From the NCBI GenBank assembly GCA_029718625.1, contig CM056378.1, positions 58,923,027 through 58,987,026 of the forward strand: a DNA stretch of 64,000 bases. The letters run 5' to 3'. The notes beneath the pieces were generated by a model, which was not told where the DNA came from, searched no databases, and saw nothing but the letters and a program-made list of their open reading frames with translations. A program made the position numbers and the translations under genes. Source of the DNA: Synaphobranchus kaupii. Its lineage: Eukaryota > Chordata > Actinopteri > Anguilliformes > Synaphobranchidae. Below, one piece after another: positions 33,363-45,699 of the stretch; positions within the stretch are counted from its first letter, which is position 1, and the number at the start of each line of letters is the position of its first letter.

Positions 33363-33712
33363 CTGGTTAAAGCTAAGCTAATGATTCAGTCCAAGATCAC
33401 TATCTGGGCATGCGCCAACTTCTTTGCGAAGCGCCCGAGAGAGTCGGGACATTTCGCATTGGAAAACGGTGAAAGCACTAAAATATAACGCATTGTATCG
33501 CTGAAAGCACTCAACTTTGTTTCATGTTTACTTTTTTATTACTAAATAATTTAGAATAATGTATTTCTATTACTGAATAGCCTAATTCTTGATTATTTAT
33601 TTTGAGAGGGAGGGTAATTCAGTGCAATGCCTCAGGAGGGGCAGTGCCCAAGCGCCCTGTATTAGCAGCCGCCACTGGTAACGTTACAAACCAGACAGGT
33701 TTAACAGCAAAC

Positions 33713-34460
33713 GATAGTAGCTACTTTGCTCCATCTGGACCTCTGGCTTTGGATATGAATATCTTCAGACAGAGCTCCATATAGAAAAGCGAACGCTGTA
33801 ACTTAACAGCCGTTTTGCGGCAGAACGGAGTCGAGTTCCATAATTCTGAAAGTTCTGACAGATTCTGGCATTTGTCCTCTCCACAGATCTCAGCCGTAAT
33901 CCATACTTTTAGCGAGCCATAGACGATAATTTCTATACAAACTAGCGAAAAATTTATATGGACTTCTTCGCTCTGACAATGAAACACATGCACTGACGCT
34001 GCTGACTGGGTGTGTATTGAAGAAGTCAATAGTTTGTATTGAAATTGTTGGTTATAGTTCGCTTAAAGTATGGATTACAGGCAAACCGATTTGTGGAGAG
34101 GACAAGTGCCAGAATAAGAGACGTTTATTGTCTATGACAATTTGACAGTATTTGCTTCAAGTAGGAAATATGTAGACAATAAAAGTTGCAACCTGTGTCG
34201 TAATAAAACATTATGTAGCCTGTTCATCCACCAGTGATAATTTACAGACTAAACTAGTGTGCATCGGTATTGTACCTAATTCAGTGGTCTGTCCTACAGA
34301 ATTACTGAACTTGATTCCGTTTGGCCGCAAAACAGCTCTTAAGTTACAGCGTTCGCTTTTTTTTTTTTTTTTATATTTTTTTTTTTATATACAGCGTTCG
34401 CTTTTTTTATAGATATTCATATCGAAAGCCAGAGGTCCAGATGGAGCAAGTAGCTACTGT
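33713..34460. repeat. Large palindrome with an inserted 180 bp block in its right arm
   Basis: The left arm contains TAGCTACTTTGCTCCATCTG, GGACCTCTGGCTTTGGATAT, AAGCGAACGCTGTAACTTAA, GCATTTGTCCTCTCCACAG and CCGTAATCCATACTTTTAGCGA. The right arm is the reverse complement, interrupted at 34115-34294. Inner arms pair through AGTTTGTATTGAAATTG around a centre near 33990. A GCGTTCGCTTTTTT segment is doubled in the right arm (34350-34405). No coding region is present. It is probably a foldback MITE. Confidence 0.8.
34115..34294 (+). repeat. 180 bp block identical to 30095-30274 (copy 2)
   Basis: By eye this is a perfect inverted match to 30095-30274. It begins TAAGAGACGTTTATTGTCTA and ends AATTCAGTGGTCTGTCC. 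It interrupts the right arm of the 33713-34460 palindrome, and AGAAT stands on both sides (34111-34115 and about 34298-34302), which may be a short target duplication. Confidence 0.85.
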
Positions 34461-34469
34461 GAATCGTGT

Positions 34470-35830
34470 ACGTTCTCGACTCGGAATTCTCCGTTTCCAA
34501 TGCTTCTACCGGCAGCTACTTTATTCAGAGAAGTAGGCTCTCTATGGGCGAGGCATGCCGAACCTCAGAGCCAATTGAAACTAGGAAGGTGTTAATGGAC
34601 AGCTGATTATAGTCTGTCCCTCAAATTGAAGCCCGCCCCCGGCAAACATGGTTTAACAAGCATATTTGTGTTATTTATTACAGGTATTTAGAGATCGTAA
34701 ATATGTTTTATGTTATAATGAGCGACTTCTAAAACACTTAAAACTTTCGTTATATGGGAGAAAAAAAATAATAATAATTCGTTTTCCTCCCTATTTTGCG
34801 CTCTACTGTGAATTGCAGAAGTGCGACTTGCGGACAGTTTTATTAGCACGCGTCACATATGTGAATGCACTGCAGTAGCTGCGAATTCTGAAGATGCATT
34901 CTGGCCCTGTTTCAGGTTCTACAGCATATTTTGCTTCAATATCAATTGTCAAACATATCCACAGCAATTGCATTGCTTGGGTGTGGCTGTGAAAACCTCA
35001 GAGGAAAACCATTTTGTCAAATGTCAAATTTTGTTATTGGGAAAAAAGAGCATTAGTCCTTGATTAAGACTGAGTCACTGAGTCAAAGATGAACAAGCCT
35101 GTTCTTTAAAGCAAACCACTGCAAATGATTCAACATTAAATGTGCTTCATGGTGGAGACCATGTGTTCGTAGTGCAACCTTGTGGCCAGGGGTTTGATTC
35201 TATGACACTTTCTGTACTGCGAACCATCCTCTAACTGTATGCATCTCTGCTTTCTTCCAGTCTGAATGAACTGAAAAATTACATAAAGGGGGTGGGGGTG
35301 GTGGACTGTCCACTTTCCCTTAAAGGAAAATGTGATAGTTCAGCTCTAATTATTTTTTTAAATATTATTTACTACTTTTTTGGACAGCACAGTGTAGAGA
35401 CAGGAAGAATGGGAACAATAGAGAGGGAGAGACATGTGACAAAGGTCACAATATTTTTTGTTTGCACATCAGATGGCAATTCTGTGTCTAAAAACATACT
35501 CCATAACCACTAAACACAGAGAGCTGACATGGATTCCCTCAAAGTGAATGTACAAATTATGGTGAATGGCTCTGGATCAAATAAATATTCAAAAGAGTAA
35601 CTCAAGCAGCCTAAAGATCTGTTGAAATGGCATGTTTAAGGCTGGCTTAATTCACCATGGTCTTCTTACCCAATATGTGACAAAAGAAGATCATTAGCTA
35701 AGCTTATGATTCAATACTTACAACTGAATGCTTTCAATTGCAGCATATTACTATGTACTTTCCAGCAGAGCATATCATTTTGAGTCTGTAGGTTTATTAT
35801 TGCATAGTGGGGTGGTCATACTGTATATAC
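34470..35830. other. No gene recognised
   Basis: Short open frames without domains. I see no terminal repeats or arrays in this AT-rich stretch. Confidence 0.4.
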
Positions 35831-35895
35831 AGTATATACAGTGGGGTGCAAAAATTTGGGCACCCCTGGTAAAAATACCTTTTACAATTAATATC

Positions 35896-36170
35896 TACAA
35901 ACCCCAATTCTGAAAAAGGTGGGACAGTATGTAAAATGCACACAAAATCTGAATTTTTTACATATATTTAATTGAAAACAGAACAAAGAAAAGATATTCA
36001 ATGTTTTACCTTATCAACTTTATAGATTTTTGTAATTATACACTAATTCTGAACATGATGCCGGCAACACGTTCCAAAAAAGTTGGGAAAAGAGAATTTA
36101 CAAATCACTGATTTATGCTTTTATGTGCATTTTACATACGGTCCCAACGTTTTTGGAATTGGGGTTTGTA
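35896..36170. mobile_element. TA-flanked MITE nested in the Tc1-like element
   Basis: TA then CAAACCCCAATTCTGAAAAA on the left, and GTTTTTGGAATTGGGGTTTG then TA on the right, form terminal inverted repeats. GGTGGGACAG and GGTCCCAAC continue the pairing inward. At 275 bp with no coding potential it is a Tc1/mariner-type MITE. It interrupts the left end of the surrounding element. Confidence 0.8.
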
Positions 36171-36487
36171 AGTGAACAGAAGCTAACCTGACCTCTAAAT
36201 GGTACAAAGTTAGACATGACACATTTCTTCAAATTTTAAAGCAAGATTACTTTTTATTAAATTGTTTTACAGTTTCAAAATAATAAAAAAAGGCCCTTGC
36301 AAAAGTTTGGGAACACTTTTGGATGATTCTTTGTTACTTTTGAAAAAGATGATTACTAAGGCCCAGACCCAGGTGATTTACTTGTTAGAGCTTCAATGAG
36401 TCAGGTGAATATAATTCCAGGGCTGAACTATTTATTCTGAAGTAACTCCACGCCTTCTAATGTATCTGACTGCGGTGGCTGTTCAGT

Positions 36488-36835
36488 TTGGCGTTAACAA
36501 CCCTGGGTTCCTCTAAACAGTTGTCCAAGGATGTCAGAATCAAGACAGTTCACTTCCACCAACAAGGAGAAGGCTACAAAAAAAAAACCTCAATGTTTCA
36601 AACTACCGATTTCCACTGTCAGAAACATTATCAGAAAATGAAAGATAAATGGAACAGTAGAAGTCAAGGCAAGACCAAGAAGACCAAGAAAAATCACAGA
36701 TAGAATGGCCCGAAACCTGGTGAGAAATGCTCAGAAGAACCCACACATCACTGCAAAAGAGCTGCAAAAAAGAGTAGCAGACATAGGTCTAGTTGTTTAC
36801 AGGACAACAATACAACGTTCTTTAAACATTGTAAA
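36488..36835 (+). pseudogene. Tc1-like transposase N-terminal fragment
   Basis: The open frame from 36488 encodes DVRIKTVHFHQQGEGYKK, the first helix-turn-helix region of a Tc1-family transposase. After a frameshift the codons read ARNLVRNAQKNPHITAKELQ and VVYRTTIQRSL, the second DNA-binding helix region. The catalytic domain is absent. A run of A near 36580 is the probable frameshift site. Confidence 0.7.
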
Positions 36836-36849
36836 CACATTATGTCATT

Positions 36850-38630
36850 GTGCTTACTACATTTATAATTTAGCTAATTGATCTTTAGTAAATTAATTAT
36901 GTTTGAAAAGGTTACCAGAATGGCTCATAATGAAGCTAAAATGCCATGGTTGAGTTTGCTTCCAGGAGTGATGGCATTAGATTATGAATCACCAACGCAT
37001 CACAGATATGTAATTCGCACATTAAAAAAGGTGAACGGATTATGGCCCTTCTGTTGTAGGAAATTTTGACTAGTATAACTAGTTTATTGTACAGTTTTAA
37101 AATAAACTTATAATTCTGCGATACCGGAAATTAATTGTTTATTGACTTAACATTGGGGCATAAATTTGCTAATTGAAAATTCGAACTACCGTTACAACAG
37201 TCTCGTGCAATGTGAGATTTCTTACTCCTTGCTCTGTCTCTGAAGCTAGCCTGAGCCTCCCATACTGCCACAGCACAGAAACCAGCCATAGGCTACTAAC
37301 TAGAGGTGTGCATCTCTCCCTTGTAAGACGATACGATAGGTATTTAGATGCATGGGCTACAATACGATTCAGGGATGATACATTTTAATAAGGAACAATT
37401 CGGTGCGATTCCATTTGATTTGATACGATATACGATACGATGTGATTCGATACGATACAGTACTTAACATTTGTTTAATGTTTAATTTATTTTCCATTAT
37501 AAATTAAAATAAGCCAATTCTATAAAAGTGGCATTGCTTACCTTCAAATAGATATTTCATAAAAGACCAGGGAATCCCACGTATTTTTGTTACTATAAGG
37601 TACAGGGAAAAAAATGGAAGACAAATGTATCATTTCAAAATAATTTCACATTTACATACACACATCCACACAATAAAGCCACAAACTTGGGTTATTTTGC
37701 CGGTTTTTCTCTATCCTCTTCTTCCAATTCTTGCCATGTTTCCTGCCTTTGCCTACATACCCTCAAAGAATAATTATCCCCATTGGACAACCCCCTTTAA
37801 TCCACCTATCAGCAGCTCTGTTTAAAATTGCCTCATCGCATTTACATGCTTCAGAGGCTGTCTACCCTCGACACAAACTGTGAAAGCTTATTGGTTACAA
37901 TGTTGCGCTACCATGTAGCAGATTGCCTGTTCGATTCTCATCTGATCCTAACATATATTTTTGGTACACAATTTCTGGTACTGCAAGACAAAAGCCTGCC
38001 CATTTCTGTTAAATTGCTTTGGCCTAGCTGTCAAGATCTTGCTTTTCCATGTGTGAGGTTAGTGCTTCGATCCCCCGCCTGGTACCAAAGTATAATTCCA
38101 TTTTTGACTAAAATACTGTGCACATGTACACGTTATCTATACACTGGCACCAAATATCAATATTTTTATTAAAACATGCAGGTGCTCTAAACGGATTTGC
38201 CACAGCCACAGACTGTAAAATGCATGAAATGCACCGTTTATACATGCTAAGAAAATCATGTTCACGTATACAAAAAAATTATATTTGTAAGAAACATTGT
38301 AGTAAAAGCATTTTCCCTTACTTTCTGTGCTATACAGTACAGTATATTTTATGCACTTTCGGTTTAGAATAATGTTTTTTCTCCAAAATCTCTCGTATAA
38401 ATATGTTTAGGAAAGCAATTGCTTACCAGTATATTCAGCTACAGCTGTTTTCAGATTAACCGTGAAGAGTTTATCTTGTTACATTTCGCCAAAGTCCCGT
38501 ACTGTCCACATTTCCACAGGGACCATCAATCGCATTTACGGCTAAAATACGTTGCTGTTATTGTGTAGAAACACACAAGCTTTTTTTTTGAAAACGCATT
38601 TAAATACATTAGGCTACTTATGTTATGGTT
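36850..38630. other. No gene recognised; imperfect GATACGATA repeats at about 37325-37460
   Basis: AGAGGTGTGCATCTC near 37303 followed by many ACGATA-type motifs (GATACGATATACGATACGAT) resembles one end of a hAT-type repeat, but no opposite end was found. The remaining sequence shows no domain or terminal structure. Confidence 0.4.
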
Positions 38631-38639
38631 ACTATCTCA

Positions 38640-38905
38640 CCAAAAAAAATGTTTTCAATGTAAAGAAATGCCAAGTTACTCATGCATAGCCTACAAAGCG
38701 CTGTCTGCAAGTCCTTAATTCCAACTTGCAAAAACTAGGCCTGCCTTTAAAAGTATTGATATCAAAATGTGGCCAAGTTACAACTAACAATATTGCCTAT
38801 CGTAGCTCACACTAATTAAACTAGCTCTATTCCAAAGCAATGCTATCCTAAATTATTTAATGCAACTTGGCCCTGTGTTTTTTCATCTTAGTATGTGAAG
38901 AGATT
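38640..38905 (+). repeat. Dispersed repeat, copy 1 (also at 58.4 and 59.3 kb)
   Basis: This shares long stretches with 58430-58700 (GTCCTTAATTCCAACTTGCA; AGTATTGATATCAAAATGTG; CTAGCTCTATTCCAAA). Part is found inverted at 59281-59385. The repeat carries no recognisable coding region. Its class is unknown. Confidence 0.8.
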
Positions 38906-38959
38906 GTGGTCATTCAAACTTTAAATGTCAAATAACAAAAATGGCCTCATGGAACAACA

Positions 38960-39230
38960 TATCATATCTTATTTGAAACAACAAGGAAAGCAGTGACCGA
39001 GTCCTATACGTTACTGGCTTAGAGTTGTGAAGCAAACAACAACCAAGCACTGGAAAACGGAAACACAGAGCTATATATAGCCGAAAGTTGACAAGGAACA
39101 GGTGCGGGAAATTAGGGAAGGAGAAAACAAAGTCTTGGAACGGAAGGCGAACAAACATGTAAAGAGCACCCTCACGCCGCTCTGAGGAGGAACGACCGCT
39201 GAACCAAAGAGAAGCTGAAAACCCATGACA
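38960..39230 (-). repeat. Possible LTR remnant
   Basis: On the minus strand the interval starts TGTCATGGGTTTTC at 39230, with a TATATATAG box near 39075 and a GCACCTGTTCC phrase. This looks like the 5' part of a fish Gypsy-type LTR. The other boundary is unclear because sequence before about 38960 may belong to the dispersed repeat. The TG terminus abuts the truncated Sleeping Beauty-type relic exactly. Confidence 0.35.
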
Positions 39231-40149
<919 letters not shown>

Positions 40150-40189
40150 TACCATCAGTTCAGCCAAGATATCACTTTCATGGTAACAA

Positions 40190-41470
40190 TAATAATAATA
40201 AACTTTATTTTTATAGCACCTTTCATATCATAAAATGCAGCTCAAAGTGCTTTACAAGAAAAACATTAGAAATCAATAACACAGGTATTAAGGTAAGATA
40301 AAAAAATAAGATAATAACAGTAATAAATAAATTGATAATGATAATAGTAGAAATTAAATAAATTAATAAAATTCTAATAAAAATAATAAAATAAAGATAA
40401 ATAAAATAAAATAATAATAGTAACAAAATTAACTGATAATGATAAAAAACAATCCTAAGATATAAAAAGCATAAAACAAATATAAGAAATATAAAATAAT
40501 AGCAATGGTGTTAAAATAAAAAGGTGGAATTAATTGAAGGCAAGATCATAAAAATGGGTTTTGAGCTGTTTCTTAAAACTATCAACAGAGGTTGCTTGTC
40601 TTATTTGTAATGGGAGTTTGTTGCAAACCTTTGGTGCATAAGAACAGAAAGCTGCTTCACCATACGTTTTGTAATTCATTTTTGTGGCATTGAGCAAGCC
40701 AGCACTAGATGATCTAAGGGAACGGTTTGGGACATACTTAGATAAGCAATCACAGAGGTATGAAGGTGCTAAACCATTTAGGGCCTTATAAACAAGTAAA
40801 GGAATTTTTAAATCAATCCTCAATGTTACAGGGAGCCAGTGCAATGAGGCTAGAACTGGGGTAATATGTTCTCTTTTCCTAGTTTTTGTTAAAATTATGG
40901 CTGGTGCATTTTGTAGTTGCAGCCTATAAATAGTTTTTTTAAGTAATCCAGTAAAGAGTGCATTGCAATAATCTAGGCGAGAGAGTACAAAGGCATGGTC
41001 AACTTTTTGGCATCTTCCAGTGAGAGGTAGGGTCTAACTCTTGCAATATTTCTTAAATGAAAAAAGGCAATCTTCGTAACATTGTTGATATGTGATTTAA
41101 AATCCAACTCAGAGTCAAGAATAACACCCAGGTTTTTTAGTTCAGGCTTATTCTGTAGAGCCAAACTTCCAAATTTGCTTAATATCCTTTCTCTCTGTGC
41201 ATTTGTTCCAATTATAAGAATATCTGTTTTATCTTCATTTAGTTTGAGGAACTTTTTGCTCATCCACTGTGTAATGCTGAATAGGCAATTTATCAAGGGA
41301 TTTAGGGCATCAGTATCATCTGGCGCTACAGATCAAAATAACTGAGTGTCATCAGCATAACAATGAAAATTCACTCCATGATCACAAATAATTTTTGTGG
41401 CAGCATATACAGACAAAACAGTACCAAGAATAGAACCCTGTGGAATACCAGATGCTTGTCTGAAACATGG
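40190..41470 (-). mobile_element. L2-clade LINE fragment
   Basis: On the minus strand, RT codons run from [10 protein letters not shown] and [10 protein letters not shown] (41343-41460), through KFLKLNEDKTDILIIG and NLGVILDSELDF (40973-41296), to LHWLPV-type MHWLPVTLRIDLK and KTHFYDLAF (40530-40844). There are frameshifts and a gap between pieces. The 3' UTR has ATAGCACCTTTCATA and CTCAAAGTGCTTTACA, then an (AAT)n end near 40190. The catalytic YADD is visible, but the N-terminal RT and endonuclease are missing. Confidence 0.82.
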
Positions 41471-42041
41471 TCACCATCGAGACTAACCTTCATGGTGTAA
41501 GACACTTTAAAAAAAATTACAATAGCCTCCGAAAATGTCATAGTCTGCAGACAACGTAATGCAACCACTATTAATTTTAACAATAATCATAATAATCTGT
41601 GGTAGGCTAAGTACTTTCTTTCACAGTCGTAGCCTAGCTATTATGTTCTTTTCTGATGCACAGATTCCTGGGAAATGCGTGCAGTGTGTTGTCCGATTAA
41701 GCTTTTGTTAGCTAACGTTTTACCAGAGAAATGTCAGTCAGCTGCTTCGGAAGGAACTACAATCTAGGCTACTAAGCGAATCAAAATGCCTTATACGTCC
41801 ATTGCAGTACAGAAAACTTAACTAAACCTACATGGTCCGGTCGGCTACCAAAAGATTCCCCGCAGTTAACGTAACACTACCGGAAAATATTACACTGAAA
41901 CTGCGCTGGACTGCTGCCTTCAAGTGCTGTCGGAATTATCATGTCTCCAACATGGAAGTTGCACTTCAACGAACCTCCAAGTTGTAATTACAAGTGGGAA
42001 AGTCGGAGATAATTTTGCTACCCGAGTTCCGACTTTTCCCC

Positions 42042-45000
42042 GCTAACAAAATTACGTCCTGAGGACGTCCTCTAAATGGACCACAAAGTTATTAGGACGT
42101 TGGAAATTAACGCTCTCTGAACGTTATTTTGTAGGGGCCCTTTGATAGGGGCCCTGGGGACGTTATTTTGTAGGGGCCCTGGGGACGTTTTTCTTAACAT
42201 TAAAACAACATTTTCAGGACGTTCTTAATACAGTCGTAAAAAAATAATTAATAGTCAAATCGTTTTAACCAGTCTCATTTAATTTTAATTCCAGATCCCA
42301 GAATTTATTATAACCAAATGTAATCCAAACTCTTTATTCAACCAATTAGGGTCTATAGTCTTTACCTAATAACACCAGTAATTTAATTTAAAGAATCAAC
42401 ATCAAGGAGTTCATGGAGTGAAATGGCTTGATTCAACACTTAAATAACATTAAGACGAGACCATCGGTACAATAAAACGGCGTTTATTGTAAAGCAGGTA
42501 TTTAAATCACACAACTAAATAACTAAAACTATTAAATGATGGGTAATGTGGATATTAAGTGGAAAATGAAGAAGGGAGAAAAAGGGTAATGCGCGTGAGC
42601 ACGCGTTGTGGGGCGGACAAAGGAAATAGCTACAGGCGCGTGCACATAATTATGTGGACGTTGCACGGAACCCGAGGAGAATATGAAAAAACTATAGAAA
42701 AAGGGGAATATGGCTTCCACCTTAGCAAGTACGCTACACGCGTAGTAGGCCACTGTTCACAGGCGAGGCTCAGCAGATATAACCTTAGTTATTCTAGCAC
42801 TGCCAGCTCCGAATGACTATCTCTCAGCAGCATGCGTAGTTGAGGTTAGGAGAATGTGTTAATGGTCCCGTTTCGGGACTTAGCCAATTAGAATTTAATC
42901 TATTACCGATTTACAATAACGTGGCAGGGAAGCCGTATTCCCACAGAGTTAGTGGAATAAAGGAGATGGTAAGAGCATGCAAAGTACAACTTCAATAATC
43001 AATTACAATCAATTATAAGCTAACACAAAATATTTACTTTTGGCTACAATCAGATCAGTAAACAATACTAAAAAACAGAATAATTAAAAGCCCAGATGTT
43101 CAGCCTTACTTGAGGTTTAATATCAGGGGATATTAAACACCGTAGTTCATGCGAGAAGGTGGAGAAAAGTTACCATCGTCGGAAAGGAGGGTTTCCTTTC
43201 TGGAAGCGTGGAACGCAGATCCAGGGAAAAAACGCAAATTCCAAATCCTTGGCACAAGTTGGCAGGATGATTCGTGTCTCTGGCTGTACCAGGGAAAAAG
43301 CGCCTTCCGTGGGGCGCGTGGGACGTCTGGGGACCGGCCGTCTTTCTTGTCCAACTTTAAAAGAGCCGCGCTTCAGTTACACCGTCCGATATGATATCGG
43401 GTCCTTGCAAGTCTAATGCTAAACATTGAAATTAAAAGCCTAATGATAAAAACCCTGATCAGGGGTTTTAGACACAAAAGGATTAATTTCAACTAAAATA
43501 TCTTACTGCAGTTTTTTGGGTCTCTTAGCTAACAGCGGGATGCCGTTGGCGAGAGAGAGATCACGGTGTGACAGTGGGTTTTGATGCCCACTGTTGAGCA
43601 TCACGTGACTCAGGCTGCGCTGTATTGGTGTACAGTACATTAAAAGTTCTCTTGGAGGCGGTGCTGAATGCGTCATTGATGACATAGACACAGGAATCCC
43701 CCGTAAAGGATTCTCCTGATGGAAGTTGTAGTCCATTTGTCCCAACAATGACATCCTGTGCACATCCTCTAAATCAGGGGTTCTCAATCCTGGTCCTGGG
43801 GGACCCCTGTGTATGCTGGTTTTCGTTGCAACCGCAGTTGCAATCCCAGAATTTTAACAAGCTGTTAATTTTTCTTAATTAGGTGCTTTTCATGTTTGGA
43901 GGAATTATTCGCCCACTTAAGACACATTATGTCAGAAATAGCTATGCATGCCATGTAGAACAAACTCCCCATGTTCACATTGTGCTTATTGTGCTATATT
44001 GCAACAATTACATAAGAAAAGGTTACAAAATAATGTATTTTCACTCAAATGAAAGAGTGAAGTGAATCAATAGGCTCCTAATTAGGTTGTTGAACACATG
44101 TGTTTAACTCAGTTTTTTCTTTAAGCTTAAGACAATGCAGGTTTGGCTCGTTATCATTTGCTTTGTGTTTGAATTCTTCATTATCTACGAAATGGTTAAT
44201 TTTAGTGGCCATGTGTCCACACTTTCACCAATTAGGAGCCTATTGATTCAAATCAGTCTTTAAATGGATCTGTTAAATAATTTTCTTATCTTTTTTAAAT
44301 AATATAGCACAATGTGAACATGGGGTGTTTATTCTACATGGCATCCATAGCTATTTCTGATATAATGTGGCTTAAGAGGGTGAATAATTCCTCCAAACAT
44401 GACAAGCACCTAATTAAGAAAAATTAACAGCTTGTTAAAATTCTGGGATTGCAACTGCGGTTGCAACGAAAGCCAGCATACACAGGGGTCCCCCAGGACC
44501 AGGATTGAGAACCCCTGCTCTAAATAGACCGCAAAGTTATTATGACGTTGTATGACCATATTAAGAACGTCCTGAAAACGTCGTTTTGACATTAAAAAAA
44601 ATGTCCCCGGGAGAACAATTGCACCCTACAAAATAACGCCTGAAGAACGTTCATTTTTAACATCCTGATAACGTTGTGTTCCATTTAGAGGACGTCCACT
44701 GGACGTCATTTTATGTTCCTATGACAGTATTAAGAATGTCCTGAAAACGTTGTTTTGACGTTAAGAAAAACGTCCCCGGGACAACAGTGGAACCCTACAA
44801 AATAACGCCTGAAGAACGTTCATTTTTAACGTCCTGATAACGTTGTGCTCCATTTAGCGGACGTCCACAGGACGTCATTTTATGGTCCTATGACTGTATT
44901 AAGAACGTCCTGAAAACGTTGTTTTGACATTAAGAAAACTGTCCCCAGGACAGTCCCCAGGACTGTCCCCAGAACCCTACAAAATAACGCCTGGAGAACG

Positions 45001-45068
45001 TTAATTTCCAACTTCCTCATAACTTTGTGGTCCATTTAGAGGACGTCCTCAGGACATCATTTTGTTAG
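42042..45068. mobile_element. Large element with inverted ends built of 169 bp tandem units
   Basis: The left end (42042-42245) reads CTAACAAAATTACGTCCTGA then GGACGTCCTCTAAATGG. The right end is its reverse complement closing at TTTTGTTAG (45068). The right arm contains about three units of 169 bp (CCTGAAAACG at 44571, 44740 and 44909). The left arm contains about 1.2 units plus a small duplication of TAGGGGCCCTGGGGACGTTA. Palindromic AGGACGTCC recurs in each unit. The interior 42260-43760 has no domain I recognise. No target duplication was clear. Confidence 0.7.
43775..44517. mobile_element. hAT foldback MITE with perfect 8 bp duplication
   Basis: The ends are CAGGGGTTCTCAATCCTGGT and its reverse complement, flanked by identical CTCTAAAT (43767-43774 and 44518-44525). 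The arms are inverted for roughly 320 bp each, leaving a short centre near 44150, so the element folds back almost entirely. The target CTCTAAAT lies in the conserved GGACGTCCTCTAAATGG part of the host element's repeat unit, so it inserted into an existing 169 bp unit. Confidence 0.9.
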
Positions 45069-45089
45069 TTGGGTAGCTGTTTGCAAGAT

Positions 45090-45690
45090 AGCTAGGTCAT
45101 ACACTCGCATTAATGCTGGTCGCGTAGCATGAGAATGCCATCTACGGACCACGGATAGGTTCAAAAAGATAACTCATCTTTTCATAAACGTGCACAATGA
45201 AAGTGTTATCTGATTGAACTTCCCGCTTGTAGTTGAGCAGTGATTGGTTATTAGCAAAGATTTTAGATATCCGACTAGCCTACCTTTTTTTTTTTTTTTT
45301 TTAAACTTTATTCAACAAGAGATACATACATAGACAAAACACAGAACACAGCCAGGGGTACATATATTAAACTAAACAAAAGAATAATTTTATAAAAAGA
45401 TGTAATAAGCAGCACGCAGATTAACAGTTTTAACTGCTTTCTTGTTTTTATTAAATTATATTGTTTTCATATAAAGTTAATTTACCTTTATAAAATTTCT
45501 GTTTATGAATATGATATTTTGCCAAAAGTAAAATAAGGTTAATTTAAAAAAATACATCTTCAAGGGTATTATTTTAATACATACAACCAAAAAGAATGTT
45601 TTCAATATCCGCCTACCCTCTTTGTTATTTGTCACGTTCGAGTGATGGACGCAGAAGTAGCCGAGAAAAATTATACGTTGGGAACAGGCA
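45090..45690. repeat. Dispersed repeat, copy related to 57020-57520, split by L1
   Basis: Shared phrases with 57020-57520 include CATACACTCGCATTAAT, GGTTCAAAAAGATA, CTTTTCATAAACGTGCACAA, GTTGAGCAGTGATTGGT and GTTCGAGTGATGGACG. The copy here is interrupted by an L1-like insertion (45281-45606). The other is interrupted by a MITE. No coding region is recognised. Confidence 0.75.
45281..45606 (-). mobile_element. 5'-truncated L1-like LINE 3' end with poly(A)
   Basis: On the minus strand, codons for LLLAKYHIHKQKFYKGKLTL followed by a stop match the C-terminal end of L1/Tx1-type ORF2. A 3' UTR then carries TTGAATAAAG, a polyadenylation signal a few bases before a run of about 20 A. Flanks ATATCCG(ACTAG)CCTACC at about 45267-45280 and ATATCCGCCTACC at 45607-45619 form a target duplication of about 13 bp with a small insertion in one copy. 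It is dead on arrival. Confidence 0.75.
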
Positions 45691-45699
45691 AAGATTGTA

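Larger units (their letters stand above)
35837..36840 (+). mobile_element. Tc1-like element, 5' portion only
   Basis: The sequence after TA starts CAGTGGGGTGCAAAAATTTG followed by GGCACCCC, a Tc1-like terminus. A related CAAAAGTTTGGGAACACTTT occurs near 36299, as in the inner repeat of an IR/DR end. A transposase N-terminus follows and then similarity ceases near 36835. The right end is missing. A separate MITE sits at 35896-36170. Confidence 0.7.

Noticed and set aside
37880..37960. tRNA-like GTTCGATTC B-box phrase
   Set aside because: No matching A box, acceptor stem or SINE tail could be found around it.
42300..43760. Host gene or transposase inside the 42-45 kb element
   Set aside because: Several short overlapping open frames exist (for example 43149-43416) but none has a recognisable domain or consistent length.
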